DNA of 64,000 nt from Leifsonia sp. Root112D2 (GTDB taxonomy: Bacteria; Actinomycetota; Actinomycetes; Actinomycetales; Microbacteriaceae). The DNA lies in contig NZ_LMCU01000001.1 of the NCBI RefSeq assembly GCF_001424905.1, forward strand, positions 558,001 through 622,000, in the 5' to 3' direction. A model generated the notes under the pieces. It had not been told where the DNA came from and ran no database searches. It saw only the letters and a list, made by a program, of their open reading frames with translations. Made by a program: the position numbers and the translations under genes. This document shows positions 53,099 through 63,464 of the stretch, in pieces (position 1 is the first letter of the stretch; every line of letters starts with the position of its first letter).

Positions 53099-54109
53099 AT
53101 GACCGAACCGACCGAGGGCCGCGTTGCCGTCTACATCGACTTCGACAACATCGTGATCTCCCGTTACGACCAGCTGCACGGCGGCGGCCAGTTTCACAAG
53201 GACAAGGCCCGGCGCTTCACTGCAACCCCCGCGAAGGCGGGCACGGAGGTCGCGAAGCGGCTGGCCGAGGCCACCGTCGACGTGGGCGCGATACTCGACT
53301 TCGCCTCGTCGTTCGGCACCATCGTGCTCAGTCGGGCCTACGCCGACTGGTCGGTACCGGTGAATGCCGGCTACCAGAAGCAGTTGATCGACAAGGCCGT
53401 CGACCTCACGCAGCTCTTTCCCACGGTGGCGTCGATGAAGAACGGCGCAGACATCCGCCTCGCCGTGGATGTGGTGGAGGATCTGTTTCGGCTGCCCGAC
53501 CTCACCCATGTGGTGATCGTGGCGGGTGACTCCGATTACATCGCGCTCGCCCAACGCGCCAAACGGCTCGGGCGCTACGTCGTGGGAATCGGCGTGGCCG
53601 GGGGAACGAGCAAGGCGCTGGCTGCGGCATGCGATGAGTTCTCCGACTACGACGCACTGCTCAAGCTCGATGTCGACCTGACGCCTGAGCTCATCGAATC
53701 CGCCGACACAGCACCGGCAACGGCGGGGACGGGCGCACAATCCCCTCCCGCACAATCGCCCTCTCGGGCGGTGAGTGGCGGCAAGAAACAGCGAGCGACA
53801 CCGGCAGCCGATCCATCAGAAACGGACGCGAAAAACTCCGCACCATCCGCACCATCCGTACCCAAGCGCGGTCCGAGCGGCCTGCTGGTACGCGCTCTTC
53901 GCCTGGGCCAGGCGAAAGGCGACGTCGAGTGGCTGAGCAGTTCCGCGGTCAAGAATCAGATGTTGCGGATGGATCCCTCGTTCAATGAAGGCGCACTCGG
54001 CTTCAGCAAGTTCACCGATTTTGTGAAGTCCCGGGAGAACCTGGTGGAGTTCAAGGAAGACGGCCAGGCGCGCCTCATCCGGCTGCGCCCGGCCTACAAG
54101 AACGAGTAG
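53099..54109 (+). CDS. NYN-domain protein with C-terminal LOTUS/OST-HTH domain
   Basis: 336 residues from ATG 53099, with GAGGGAGCC upstream. The NYN (PIN-like) nuclease domain has acidic residues in VYIDFDNIVIS and VVIVAGDSDYIALA. A disordered Ala/Ser/Pro linker (about 205-250) leads to a LOTUS/OST-HTH domain (LLVRALRLGQAKGDVEWLSS and onward). Such proteins are thought to cut or bind RNA. No partner gene is evident. Confidence 0.85.
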   Translation: MTEPTEGRVAVYIDFDNIVISRYDQLHGGGQFHKDKARRFTATPAKAGTEVAKRLAEATVDVGAILDFASSFGTIVLSRAYADWSVPVNAGYQKQLIDKAVDLTQLFPTVASMKNGADIRLAVDVVEDLFRLPDLTHVVIVAGDSDYIALAQRAKRLGRYVVGIGVAGGTSKALAAACDEFSDYDALLKLDVDLTPELIESADTAPATAGTGAQSPPAQSPSRAVSGGKKQRATPAADPSETDAKNSAPSAPSVPKRGPSGLLVRALRLGQAKGDVEWLSSSAVKNQMLRMDPSFNEGALGFSKFTDFVKSRENLVEFKEDGQARLIRLRPAYKNE

Positions 54110-54244
54110 GAGGCGGCCTCACCGCACCATTGTCTTGCGCACTCGACGGCATCCGTGTCGATTGGGCGGAGCGTGAATCGTCAGAGAAGTATGTCGACCG
54201 CAGCGGCGGGCGCCTACCGTACCACTCAGCGAAAGGGAACTCCC

Positions 54245-54622
54245 ATGCGATACTCACTTCTTCTTCACTACCCCGAAATGACCGAGGCCGATCTGGGCAA
54301 CGAAGCCATCTCCGAAGGCCAGGCGGCATTCGATGCCTACGCCAAGGCCCTCGAATCGGCAGGTGTGCTGGTCTCTGCCGAGGTGCTGCAACCCAGTTCG
54401 GTGACAACGACCGTCACGTCTCGCGACGGCGCATTGACGGTACAGGATGGCCCATTCGCCGACACCAAGGAGCAACTCGGCGGCACCTTCGTGATCGACG
54501 TGCCCGACCTGGATGCGGCGCTCGCCTGGGCCGAGAAGGCACCTTCGGTGCACTGGGGTGTCATCGAGGTGCGGCCCTCGGCGACCTTCTACCGAGACGG
54601 GCAGTGGCGCAGCGCGATGTGA
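54245..54622 (+). CDS. DGPF (YCII-related) protein, ECF42 partner
   Basis: 125 residues from ATG 54245, with GAAAGGGA upstream. The DGPFADTKEQLGG motif near residue 60 defines the family. These ferredoxin-fold proteins are encoded beside ECF42 sigma factors in many actinobacteria and are likely their targets or partners. The stop overlaps the sigma gene start (GTGA). Confidence 0.88.
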   Translation: MRYSLLLHYPEMTEADLGNEAISEGQAAFDAYAKALESAGVLVSAEVLQPSSVTTTVTSRDGALTVQDGPFADTKEQLGGTFVIDVPDLDAALAWAEKAPSVHWGVIEVRPSATFYRDGQWRSAM

Positions 54623-55916
54623 CCGCGAAGGCGCGGGCAGAGCAGGTCGCCCGCGCCTCTTACGGGCGCCTGCTTGCACTGCTCGCCGCCCCGAGCGGCG
54701 ACATTCCCACTGCCGAGGACGCGCTGGCAGACGCGTTCGTGCAGGCGCTGTCGAGGTGGCCGAGCAGCGGCGTGCCCGACAATCCGCAAGGATGGCTGCT
54801 CACCGTGGCGCGCAACAGGCTGCGCGATCTGTATCGCTCGGCGGCCCATCGCACATCCGCCCCTCTCGATGAAGCGGATGTGCACGGCAGCACACAGGGC
54901 CGAATCGCCCCCGGCGTTCTGCGCCCCGACGAACTCGACCTCGACGCAATCGGCGACAAGCGACTCGAACTGCTGTTCGTGTGCGCGCACCCGGCCATCG
55001 AGGCGAGCATTCGCACCCCGCTCATGCTGCAAACGGGCTCGGTTTCGAGGCCGCGCAGATCGCGGCCGCGTTCGCGATGCCCGCGCCCGCGATGGCGCAA
55101 CGGCTGGTACGTGCCAAGCGGCGCATCCGGGACGCACGCATTCCCTTCGCCGTGCCGTCGCGGCAGGATATGCCTGGCCGCCTGCCCGCGGTGCTCGAGG
55201 CGATCTACGGCGCATATGCGATCGACTGGATGCCGACGTCCGGTTCCGCGGTGCAGATTCGCACCTCACTGGCAGCAGAGTCGCTGTATCTAGCCTCCAC
55301 GCTGGCCGCGCTGCTCGGCGACGAAGGGGAGGCCTTCGGTCTTGCCGCGCTGATCGCGCTGTCGCTCTCCCGAGCGGATGCCCGACACGATTCCCACGAT
55401 CGCCCCGTGCCGCTCGACGAGCAGGACACCGCACTGTGGGATGCCTCGCTCATCGCCTCGGGCGAGGCCTGGCTGCGCCGCGCCCATGCGCTCGGTGGCA
55501 TCGGCCGCTTTCAGCTTGAGGCCGCAATCCAGTCGGTGCACTGCGCCCGAGCCGTCTCCGGCAGCACAGACTGGGCCACGCTGCGCGTGCTGTACGAAGC
55601 GCTCGTGCGCGTCGCGCCGACGCTCGGGGCGCGCGTCTCGCTTGCGGCCACGATCGGCCGGCTCGACGGGGCGGATGCCGGCCTCGCCGCTCTCGATCGG
55701 ATCACGGACGCAGCGCTGACTCGCTTCCAGCCGGCGTGGGCGACACGCGCCCACCTGCTCGCCGCATCCGGACGCGTGAATGAGGCGCGTCGCGCCTACG
55801 AGAAGACGATTTCCCTCACCACCGATCCGGGCACCCGACAATACCTGTCGACGCGCGCCGCTGCGCTCGGTTCCGATCGGCATAGTCCGGATGTGCGGCA
55901 GGAAGCATCCACATAA
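54619..55916 (+). pseudogene. ECF42-type RNA polymerase sigma factor, frameshifted
   Basis: Two frames together make a ~432-residue ECF42-like sigma factor: region 2 (AEDALADAFVQALSRWPSSG and GWLLTVARNRLRDLYRS), region 4 (FEAAQIAAAFAMPAPAMAQR), and the long C-terminal TPR-like extension (LEAIYGAYAIDW and onward). The first frame ends its match at LMLQT (55021-55035) and the second resumes at LGFEAAQ (55038 on). Relatives read LMLQTVLG here, so one base seems missing at 55035-55037. Either a real inactivating deletion or a sequencing error. Confidence 0.85.
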
Positions 55917-55937
55917 GGCCCGACGTACACTCTGTTC

Positions 55938-56492
55938 ATGTGCGCGGACCGACTCGGCAAGGGAGCGCACCCGACAGGTTGGCAGCCACGTTCGAAGCGG
56001 CGGTGGACGCTGCTCGACAAGTTCTACGAGGTCGGCGTCATTGTCAAGGGCATCGACGGCGCGATAGAACTCGCCGTGGGTATCGTGCTCCTCGTTGCTC
56101 CGAGCATGCCGCACCACGCCCTGGTGGCGGTCGCCGCCGAGGCGGGCGAGGGCATGGATCCGTTCCGCCAATTCATCGCGAACTACCTCGAAAACCTCGA
56201 TGACCAGCTCGCACACACCGGGCTTGGCTTTCTGATTGCATTCCTGCTCGTGCACGGGCTCGTCAAACTCGCACTCGTGTACTTTCTGCTGCGACGCATC
56301 CACAGGGCCTATCCCTATGCGCTCGCCGTGCTCACGGCGTTCCTGCTCTACCAGCTGTACACGCTGGCGACGGCGCCGACCGTCGGCATGGCCGTGCTCA
56401 CCGTCATCGACCTGGCCATCATCGTGCTCGTCTACAAGGAGTATCGAGAGATCAAGCCGCCCGGGTCGAAAACGGGCGCGCTCGCGAATTAG
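55938..56492 (+). CDS. DUF2127-family membrane protein
   Basis: 184 residues. Four hydrophobic helices: GAIELAVGIVLLVAPSM, LGFLIAFLLVHGLVKLALV, YALAVLTAFLLYQLY, and VLTVIDLAIIVLVYKEY. The layout matches DUF2127. ATG 55938 is six bases after TACACT (55926-55931). Overlaps the convergent hydrolase gene by 4 nt. Function unknown. Confidence 0.8.
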   Translation: MCADRLGKGAHPTGWQPRSKRRWTLLDKFYEVGVIVKGIDGAIELAVGIVLLVAPSMPHHALVAVAAEAGEGMDPFRQFIANYLENLDDQLAHTGLGFLIAFLLVHGLVKLALVYFLLRRIHRAYPYALAVLTAFLLYQLYTLATAPTVGMAVLTVIDLAIIVLVYKEYREIKPPGSKTGALAN

Positions 56493-57259
56493 GCGAAGAA
56501 CTCGATCAGCAACGGAGCGAGTACGGCCGGGTCGACGCCGTGATCCTGACCCGCAACGGCCAGCTGTCGCGCATCGGGCACCGCCTGAACGATCGCTGCG
56601 GCGGATCGGGCCGCCCACGCCGGGCTCGCTCCCCCGTGCATCACCAGGGTCGGAACGGCAATCGCTTCGAGCCTGTGTGCCGGCACTGCCCCGTCGCCGC
56701 TCAGGGCAAGATCGTATGGCAGCGTATGGGCGATGGCGAGCATGCCCGGCCAGAACGGCGCCTGGGTAACGCCATCAATCGCCTGCTGCGGCATTCCCGT
56801 CAGCCGCATGAAATTCGTTACCGCAAGTGCACGATCCCCCGCATCGAGGGTGGCCTGCACCCCGCCGTCGGATGCCGGCTGCGGGTTATCGGGGTCGAAG
56901 GTGTACGGCGGCTCGTAGGCGGAGACCCTGCTGAGAGGAAGCCCGCGCGACGCGGCCTCCAGCGCGAGGATCGCCCCGGAGGAGTGACCGTAGACGAACG
57001 CAGACCCTCCTGCCGCCTCGATGAGCGCGGCAAGATCCTCCACCTCGCGCTCGATCGCGTACGGCTGAGTGTCGCCACTGTCACCGCGACCGCGCCGGTC
57101 ATAGGCGATCACCGTGAACCGCGACGCAAGCAATCCGAGCAGCTCGCCGGGCGACTGACGGGTGTTGAGCGCTCCTCCCACGATGATGAGCGCGGGCCCG
57201 TCGCCCTGCCGGTCGTAGGCGATGACGGTGCCATCGGCGGATGTGACGGTCTCGGTCAT
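56489..57259 (-). CDS. Alpha/beta hydrolase
   Basis: 256 residues. Oxyanion region VGGALNTR, DRRGRGDS, nucleophile elbow YGHSSGA with the Ser, acid region PTLVMHGGASPAW, and a late His in GQDHGVD. Cytoplasmic, no signal. The family covers esterases and many others; the substrate is unknown. Confidence 0.85.
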   Translation of the reverse strand: MTETVTSADGTVIAYDRQGDGPALIIVGGALNTRQSPGELLGLLASRFTVIAYDRRGRGDSGDTQPYAIEREVEDLAALIEAAGGSAFVYGHSSGAILALEAASRGLPLSRVSAYEPPYTFDPDNPQPASDGGVQATLDAGDRALAVTNFMRLTGMPQQAIDGVTQAPFWPGMLAIAHTLPYDLALSGDGAVPAHRLEAIAVPTLVMHGGASPAWAARSAAAIVQAVPDARQLAVAGQDHGVDPAVLAPLLIEFFA

Positions 57260-57321
57260 GATTCGCTCTCTGTGCGGATGCTGCGGCTGCGTCTCTCGCC
57301 GCTGATACTACGCGCGCGAAC

Positions 57322-57858
57322 TCAACGCAGGTAGCCCGACTGGAATCTCACCAGCGGCTTCGCGCCGAATTCGCGCGCACGGCCCATCGCCGTCACCTCG
57401 CCCACGACGAGGGTGTGGGTGGCCGCCTCGTGAGTAGCCACGGTACGCAGCTCAAACCAGCAGAGCGCTCCGGCTATGAGGGCCGGGCCGTCGGGGTCTC
57501 GCCGAACGTGCGGGGTCTGGCGCAGCAACGCATCCAGCGGGGCGCCCTGCTCGCCGAACCGCTCCGCAACCGAGCGCTGATCGGACGCGAGCAGGCTCAG
57601 CCCCCAGCGCCCGGCCCCGGCAACCGCCTCGACGATGCGCGACAGCGAATACAGGCTCACGAGCATGGTCGGTGGATCGTATGTCACCGACAGATAGTCG
57701 GAGACGGTGACCGCATGATCCCAGCCTCGATGGGCCGCCGTGACCACGGCGATGCCCTTGGCCGCGTTGCCGGAGAGAGCGCGGTAGGCGTCTCCATCGG
57801 CGTCGGTCGCGGGCGCGCCGACCGTGTGCTCACTCCATGTCGACGGGTTCGCGTCCAT
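57322..57858 (-). CDS. Flavin reductase-like FMN-binding protein
   Basis: 178 residues from ATG 57858. Split-barrel FMN fold: GIAVVTAAHRG, TVSDYLSVTYDPPTMLVSLY, WGLSLLASDQRSVAERFG and HTLVVGEV. Usually supplies reduced flavin to a monooxygenase. TAAGGT (57871-57866, reverse) is seven bases before this ATG, which favours it over GTG 57867. No monooxygenase is adjacent. Confidence 0.82.
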   Translation of the reverse strand: MDANPSTWSEHTVGAPATDADGDAYRALSGNAAKGIAVVTAAHRGWDHAVTVSDYLSVTYDPPTMLVSLYSLSRIVEAVAGAGRWGLSLLASDQRSVAERFGEQGAPLDALLRQTPHVRRDPDGPALIAGALCWFELRTVATHEAATHTLVVGEVTAMGRAREFGAKPLVRFQSGYLR

Positions 57859-57888
57859 GGCCTTCACCTTAGCGATCGGCTGCGTGGC

Positions 57889-59103
57889 TCAGATCGCCTC
57901 GAGCACCACGCCCGAACCCTGGCCACCACCTCCACAGATGCCCGCGGCGCCGATACTTCCCGGGCCGGCCGCCGCCAGTCTGCGGGCCAGATGACCCACA
58001 ATGCGCGCACCCGATGCACCGATTGGATGCCCGAGGGCAATAGCTCCGCCGTCGGCGTTGACGATGGCCGCATCCACGCCGAGTTCGGCCGTCGAGTGCA
58101 CCGCGACGGCCGCGAACGCCTCGTTGATCTCGACCGCCGCCAGATCGCCGACGCCCAAATCGCCGACGCCCAAATCACCCGTACCACGATCGGCGGCAGA
58201 AGACGCCGCCTCCAGTGCCGCGGTGATGGCGTTCGAGGGCTGGGCGTGCAGCGAGACATCCGGCCCGCTCACCAAGGCGTGCGACAGTATTCGCGCAATG
58301 CCATGGATGCCATGCTCCTCTGCCCATCTCGGGCTGACGAGCACGACCGCAGCGGCGCCATCCGAAATCTGCGAAGAATTGCCCGCGGTGACAGTGCCGC
58401 CCTCCACGAATGCGGCTCGCAGCGCACCGAGCGACTCAGTGGTCGTGTCAGCACGAAGGCCATCGTCGGCGGAGACCGTCACGACACCGCGACGCCCCGC
58501 AACATCCACCGCAACGATCTCCTGGGCCTGAATTGCGGATGACGCGGCCAGCCGCGCGTGGGAGCTTGCCGCCCACGCATCCTGCGCATCGCGCTCGATG
58601 CCTAGCGGAGTATTGAATTCCTCCGTGCTCAGCCCCATCGAGCGGCGCTCGAAGGCGTCGGTGAGACCGTCGTACTCCATCGTGTCGACGAGTTCGACGG
58701 GGCCGAACTTCGTGCCCGAGCGCGACCCGACCCACGCGTGCGGTGCACGAGTCATCGATTCCTGGCCGACCGCCACCACAACATCCGCCTCGCCGGCGGT
58801 GATCAGTCGATCGGCCTGCACCACGGCCTCCATGCCCGAGAGACAAACCGCGTTCAGCGTGAGCGCCGGCACCGTCAGCGGAATGCCTGCGCCGACGGCC
58901 GACTGCCGGCCCGGGTTCTGCCCCGCGCCTGCCTGCAGCACCTGGCCGGCGATGACGAACTGTACGTCGCTCGCCGCGACCCCGGCGCTGTGCAGGGCGG
59001 CCGTGATGGCGCACGCCCCCAGCTCGGTCGCCGGCACCGTTGCGAACTGGCCGTTGGCCTTGACGAATGGGGTGCGCATGTACCCCGCGATGATGGCGCT
59101 CAT
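57889..59103 (-). CDS. Acetyl-CoA acyltransferase (thiolase, PcaF-like)
   Basis: 404 residues. Nucleophile Cys in NAVCLSGMEAV near 89, His in NADGGAIALGHPIGASGAR and the late Cys in CGGGGQGSG are present. With the adjacent CoA-transferase subunits it fits the last steps of the beta-ketoadipate pathway (succinyl-CoA plus acetyl-CoA), or ketone-body use. GDLGVGDLGVGDL before AAVEINEAFA is encoded by 15-bp tandem repeats (about 58143-58190). The ATG overlaps the transferase stop. Confidence 0.88.
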   Translation of the reverse strand: MSAIIAGYMRTPFVKANGQFATVPATELGACAITAALHSAGVAASDVQFVIAGQVLQAGAGQNPGRQSAVGAGIPLTVPALTLNAVCLSGMEAVVQADRLITAGEADVVVAVGQESMTRAPHAWVGSRSGTKFGPVELVDTMEYDGLTDAFERRSMGLSTEEFNTPLGIERDAQDAWAASSHARLAASSAIQAQEIVAVDVAGRRGVVTVSADDGLRADTTTESLGALRAAFVEGGTVTAGNSSQISDGAAAVVLVSPRWAEEHGIHGIARILSHALVSGPDVSLHAQPSNAITAALEAASSAADRGTGDLGVGDLGVGDLAAVEINEAFAAVAVHSTAELGVDAAIVNADGGAIALGHPIGASGARIVGHLARRLAAAGPGSIGAAGICGGGGQGSGVVLEAI

Positions 59104-59741
59104 GCCGTCACCGCCGTCTCGAACGGCGCACCGGTTTTCTCGCGCAGCTCATCGATTGTCACGCCCGGCGCCATCTGCACCAGCCGGAGCCCATCATCCG
59201 TCACATCGAACACGGCGAGATCGCTGATGATGCGGTTGACGGCTCGCACGCCGGTGAGGGGCAAGGTGCACTCCGTCACGATCTTCGGCGTTCCGTCGCG
59301 CGAAACGTGATCGGTCAGCACCACGATGCGGGCCGCGCTCGCCACGAGATCCATCGCGCCGCCCATGCCCTTGACGAGCTTGCCCGGAATCGTCCAATTG
59401 GCGAGATCGCCGTTCGCCGCAACCTGCAACGCTCCGAGCACCGCGACGTCGACATGGCCGCCGCGGATCATTGCGAACGAGGTCGCAGAGTCGAAGAAAC
59501 TCGCGCCGGGCAGCGCGGTGACCGTCTGCTTACCCGCGTTGATGAGATCGGCGTCTTCCTCGCCCTGCCACGGGAACGGCCCGATGCCGAGCAGCCCGTT
59601 CTCGCTCTGCAGGGTCACGGAAATACCCGCAGGTATGAAGTTCGCAACGAGGGTCGGGATGCCGATCCCCAGGTTCACATACGCACCATCGGTGAGTTCG
59701 GCGGCCACTATCGCCGCCATCTCCTCGCGTGTCCAGGCCAT
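59100..59741 (-). CDS. 3-oxoacid CoA-transferase subunit B
   Basis: 213 residues. The catalytic Glu is in SENGLLGIG near 47-50; VNLGIGIPTLVANFIP at the N terminus and GGAMDLVASAARIVVLTDH are typical of ScoB/PcaJ. Moves CoA from succinyl-CoA to a 3-oxoacid. Coupled by ATGA to the thiolase gene. Confidence 0.9.
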   Translation of the reverse strand: MAWTREEMAAIVAAELTDGAYVNLGIGIPTLVANFIPAGISVTLQSENGLLGIGPFPWQGEEDADLINAGKQTVTALPGASFFDSATSFAMIRGGHVDVAVLGALQVAANGDLANWTIPGKLVKGMGGAMDLVASAARIVVLTDHVSRDGTPKIVTECTLPLTGVRAVNRIISDLAVFDVTDDGLRLVQMAPGVTIDELREKTGAPFETAVTA

Positions 59742-59754
59742 GATGCTCTCCTTT

Positions 59755-60456
<702 letters not shown>

Positions 60457-60618
60457 AATTCGTCCTCTCCGTTGAAGTCACCGTCGACGTCACCGTCGAC
60501 GTCACACCACCATGTGGTCACTTCGGTTATATCCATAGAGTCTGAGCCGCTGCAATCATCCGCACCCAATCTCTCGGATCGTGAACACTCGCGCATGCAA
60601 TGTCCATATGCTGGACAG
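60457..60618. promoter_or_regulatory. Divergent control region with IclR-type operator
   Basis: TGTCCA (60601-60606) and TGGACA (60612-60617) form an inverted repeat with a 5-bp spacer, covering TATGCT (60607-60612), the likely -10 of the IclR gene six bases from its ATG. On the operon side, a 12-bp word CACCGTCGACGT occurs twice in tandem (about 60479-60503). The operator suggests autoregulation. Confidence 0.5.
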
Positions 60619-61425
60619 ATGGATGCGATCAAAGGAGCACAGGTCGTCTCGCGCGTCGGCCTGTTGCTGCGCACCGTGAGCGGCGGGCCCGTGACCGGCA
60701 TGACCAGCGCCGAGATCGTGGCATCAACCGACCTCACCCGGCCGACCACCCACCGGCTGCTCGCCGCCCTCGCCGCCGAAGGACTTGTCGATCAGGACCG
60801 CCGTTCAGGCCGGTGGTTTCCCGGCCCCGAGCTGTACCTCATGGGCTCGGTCTCCGCCTCACGCTACGACGTCACGGAGACCGCTCGCGAGACCGTGCGC
60901 TCCATCGCTGCCCGCACGGGCGAGAGCGCCTTCTTCTCCGCTCGCCGAGGCGACGAGACGGTGTGCCTCATCGACGAGGAGGGAAGTTTTCCGCTCCGCT
61001 CCTTTGTTCTGCACGAGGGCATCCGCTTTCCCCTCGGCGTTGCCTCCGCCGGGCTGGTGATCCTCGCCTTCCTGCCGGAGGGGCAGGCCGAGTCCTACTT
61101 TCGCAGGCATCCTGAGCTCTCTGAGAAGTGGGGAGGCCAGCACTCCGAGCCTGCCGTGACCCAACGCGCCGCAGAGACGAGACGCCGCGGCTATTCGGTG
61201 AATCCGGGGCTGGTCGTCGAGGGCAGTTATGGCATGGCCGCGGCCGTCTTCGGGCGAAACGGCGAGCCATCCTGGGCGCTCAGCATCACGGGTGTCGAGT
61301 CGCGTTTTCCTGCTGCGCGCCGGGCAGAACTCGGTGCTCTCCTGCTCGACCAGGCACACGAACTCGGCAAGCGGCTGCAGGATGACGCGGCCTCTGCGCG
61401 GGCGATCACGCCTCCAGCGAGCTGA
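60619..61425 (+). CDS. IclR-family regulator (likely of the CoA-transferase/thiolase operon)
   Basis: 268 residues from ATG 60619. HTH MTSAEIVASTDLTRPTTHRLLAALAAEGLV and IclR effector segments (RRGDETVCLIDEEGSFPLRS, AVFGRNGEPSWALSITG). Divergent from the CoA-transferase operon, as PcaR-type regulators often are. Its end overlaps the convergent IclR gene by 20 bases. Confidence 0.88.
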   Translation: MDAIKGAQVVSRVGLLLRTVSGGPVTGMTSAEIVASTDLTRPTTHRLLAALAAEGLVDQDRRSGRWFPGPELYLMGSVSASRYDVTETARETVRSIAARTGESAFFSARRGDETVCLIDEEGSFPLRSFVLHEGIRFPLGVASAGLVILAFLPEGQAESYFRRHPELSEKWGGQHSEPAVTQRAAETRRRGYSVNPGLVVEGSYGMAAAVFGRNGEPSWALSITGVESRFPAARRAELGALLLDQAHELGKRLQDDAASARAITPPAS

Positions 61426-62167
61426 GGCGATGCTCAATCGCCCGCGCGGTGGCTATCACCGTGGGGCTGAATCGCTCGGCCTGCGAACGGGCCGTGGCCC
61501 CGGTCACGGAGACTGCCGCTATTGCCGTTCCCCGCGCATCACGAATCGGCGCGGCGACACAGAACAGGCCGAGCAGCGATTCCTCAACGTCGAGTGCAAC
61601 GCCAGTGCGCCGGATGCCCGCCAGCTCGCGCGTGAGCACCGTCTCGTCGGTGATGGTCTTCGAGGTGATGGCCGCCAGCGGGGCGGTGGCGTATTCTGCG
61701 ATCTCCGCCGGCGGGGAGAAGGCGAGTATCGCCTTGCCGAGGCCCGTCGCGTGCAGCGCCCCGCGACCGCCCAGCCTCGAGTGCGGCACCCGTAGGGTGC
61801 GGGAGCCGATCTTCTCGAGATACACGATGTGAGCGCCCTCACGAATGGCGAGATTGGCCGTCAGGTGAGTCACCTCGTTCAGCGTGTGCAGAAACGGTGA
61901 TGCCGCCTCCCGCATCGTGCCCTGTGTCGGCGCCATGGCACCGAGCTCAAACAACTTGATGCCGAGGCGCACGCCACGCTTGCCACGCTCCAGGGCGCCC
62001 CACTCGAGAAGTTCGGTGACGAGTCGATGCGTTGTCGATCTCGAGACTCCCGAGCGCGCGGCGAGTTCGCGCATCGTGAGTTCCGTGGCATCCGGAGAAA
62101 ACGCATCGAGCAGGTCAAGAGCACGACGCAGAGACGATCGCGTGTCCTGCACAGTGGGACGGGCCAT
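61406..62167 (-). CDS. IclR-family regulator (divergent from Fe-alcohol dehydrogenase)
   Basis: 253 residues from ATG 62167. HTH MRELAARSGVSRSTTHRLVTELLEW and effector-domain segments GGRGALHATGLGKAILAF and RDARGTAIAAVSVTG. TACCAT (62180-62175, reverse) is seven bases before this ATG; ATG 62176 is an alternative. It likely controls the alcohol/aldehyde dehydrogenase pair starting at 62229. Confidence 0.87.
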   Translation of the reverse strand: MARPTVQDTRSSLRRALDLLDAFSPDATELTMRELAARSGVSRSTTHRLVTELLEWGALERGKRGVRLGIKLFELGAMAPTQGTMREAASPFLHTLNEVTHLTANLAIREGAHIVYLEKIGSRTLRVPHSRLGGRGALHATGLGKAILAFSPPAEIAEYATAPLAAITSKTITDETVLTRELAGIRRTGVALDVEESLLGLFCVAAPIRDARGTAIAAVSVTGATARSQAERFSPTVIATARAIEHRLSSLEA

Positions 62168-62228
62168 GGTCGCCATGGTAACGGTCTGCGACTCTGGCCT
62201 CAACCGCACAGAAGTTCACAGGAGAACC

Positions 62229-63464
62229 ATGATCACCTCCCCACCGACGGGTACGCTGCGGCTGCCCAGTCGCATCCACTTCGGGTACGGCGTGCGCGCC
62301 CAGCTCCCCGAACTGCTGGGCGCCCACGGCCGCCGAGTGCTCGCCGTCATCGACCCGTTCCTCACCGGCACAGATCTCGTTCTCGAGGTGCTTGGGGGGC
62401 TGAAAGCTGCCGGGCTTGAGGTGCAGGTATACAGCGACATTCAGCCCGAACTGCCGGTTGAGTCGCTGGATGCCGCGGGGGCCTTCGCACGCGACTTCGC
62501 ACCGGATGCCGTACTCGCCATAGGAGGCGGAAGCGCGATAGATGCCGCGAAGCTCATCAGCCTGCTCGTCTCGCACCCGGGCCCGCTGTCGCGCTACTAC
62601 GGGGAGAATGCGGTGCCCGGGCCTGTCCTTCCCATCGTCGCGGTGCCCACTACGGCCGGAACCGGTTCCGAGGTGACGCCCGTGGCGGTGGTGTCGGACC
62701 CCAGCAAGGCGCTCAAGGTGGGCATCTCGAGCCCGCACCTCATCCCGGTGGCGGCCGTTGTGGATCCCGAGTTCACGCTCGGTGCCCCGCCCTCGGTGAC
62801 GGCGTTCTCGGGCATCGACGCCCTCGTGCACTCGGTGGAGTCGTACACGGCCGCGGCGCTGCATCCGGATTGGTCGGCCACTCTTCCGGTCTTCACCGGG
62901 CTCAACTCGTTTTCTGAGATGCTCGCCCTGCACGCCGTCGAAATGCTCGGCGGCTGGCTTGCCACTGCTGTCGCCGAGCCGGGCAATCGCGAGGCGCGGC
63001 AACAGGTGGCGCTTGGAAGCCTGCTCGCCGGCATGTCGTTCGGGCCGACGGGAACCCACCTCTCCCACGCGCTGCAGTACCCGATCGGCGCCATGACCAA
63101 GACTCCGCATGGGCTCGGCACGGGCTTGATGCTGCCCTACGTGGTCGATGCCATGCGGGCGGATGCGGCCAGCGCCGAGCGCGTGGCCCGGATCGGCACC
63201 GCGCTCGGCTCCTCAGCCACGCAGAAGTCAGAGCAGGCCCAGGATGCCGTCACGGCGATCGTCGAGCTCAATCGAAAGATAGGGGTCCCCTCCACGCTTG
63301 CCGAAATCGGAATCGCCCGCGACCAGCTTGGCCACATCGCCGAACTGGGGCTCGCTTCCGGCCGACTCATCGCCATCGCCCCCATCCAGACAACCCAACA
63401 GTCCCTCGTGGACATCCTCGACAACGCCTACAGCGGGCACCTTCGCACCGGGAGCAATTCATGA
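62229..63464 (+). CDS. Iron-containing alcohol dehydrogenase (second copy)
   Basis: 411 residues from ATG 62229 with AGGAGAACC upstream. LAIGGGSAIDAAKLIS, VPTTAGTGSEVTP, and metal-ligand regions GIDALVHSVESY and THLSHALQYPIGAMTKTPHG. Same family as the gene at 42524-43729 but clearly different in sequence. Coupled by ATGA to an aldehyde dehydrogenase, a second version of the same enzyme pair. Confidence 0.88.
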   Translation: MITSPPTGTLRLPSRIHFGYGVRAQLPELLGAHGRRVLAVIDPFLTGTDLVLEVLGGLKAAGLEVQVYSDIQPELPVESLDAAGAFARDFAPDAVLAIGGGSAIDAAKLISLLVSHPGPLSRYYGENAVPGPVLPIVAVPTTAGTGSEVTPVAVVSDPSKALKVGISSPHLIPVAAVVDPEFTLGAPPSVTAFSGIDALVHSVESYTAAALHPDWSATLPVFTGLNSFSEMLALHAVEMLGGWLATAVAEPGNREARQQVALGSLLAGMSFGPTGTHLSHALQYPIGAMTKTPHGLGTGLMLPYVVDAMRADAASAERVARIGTALGSSATQKSEQAQDAVTAIVELNRKIGVPSTLAEIGIARDQLGHIAELGLASGRLIAIAPIQTTQQSLVDILDNAYSGHLRTGSNS

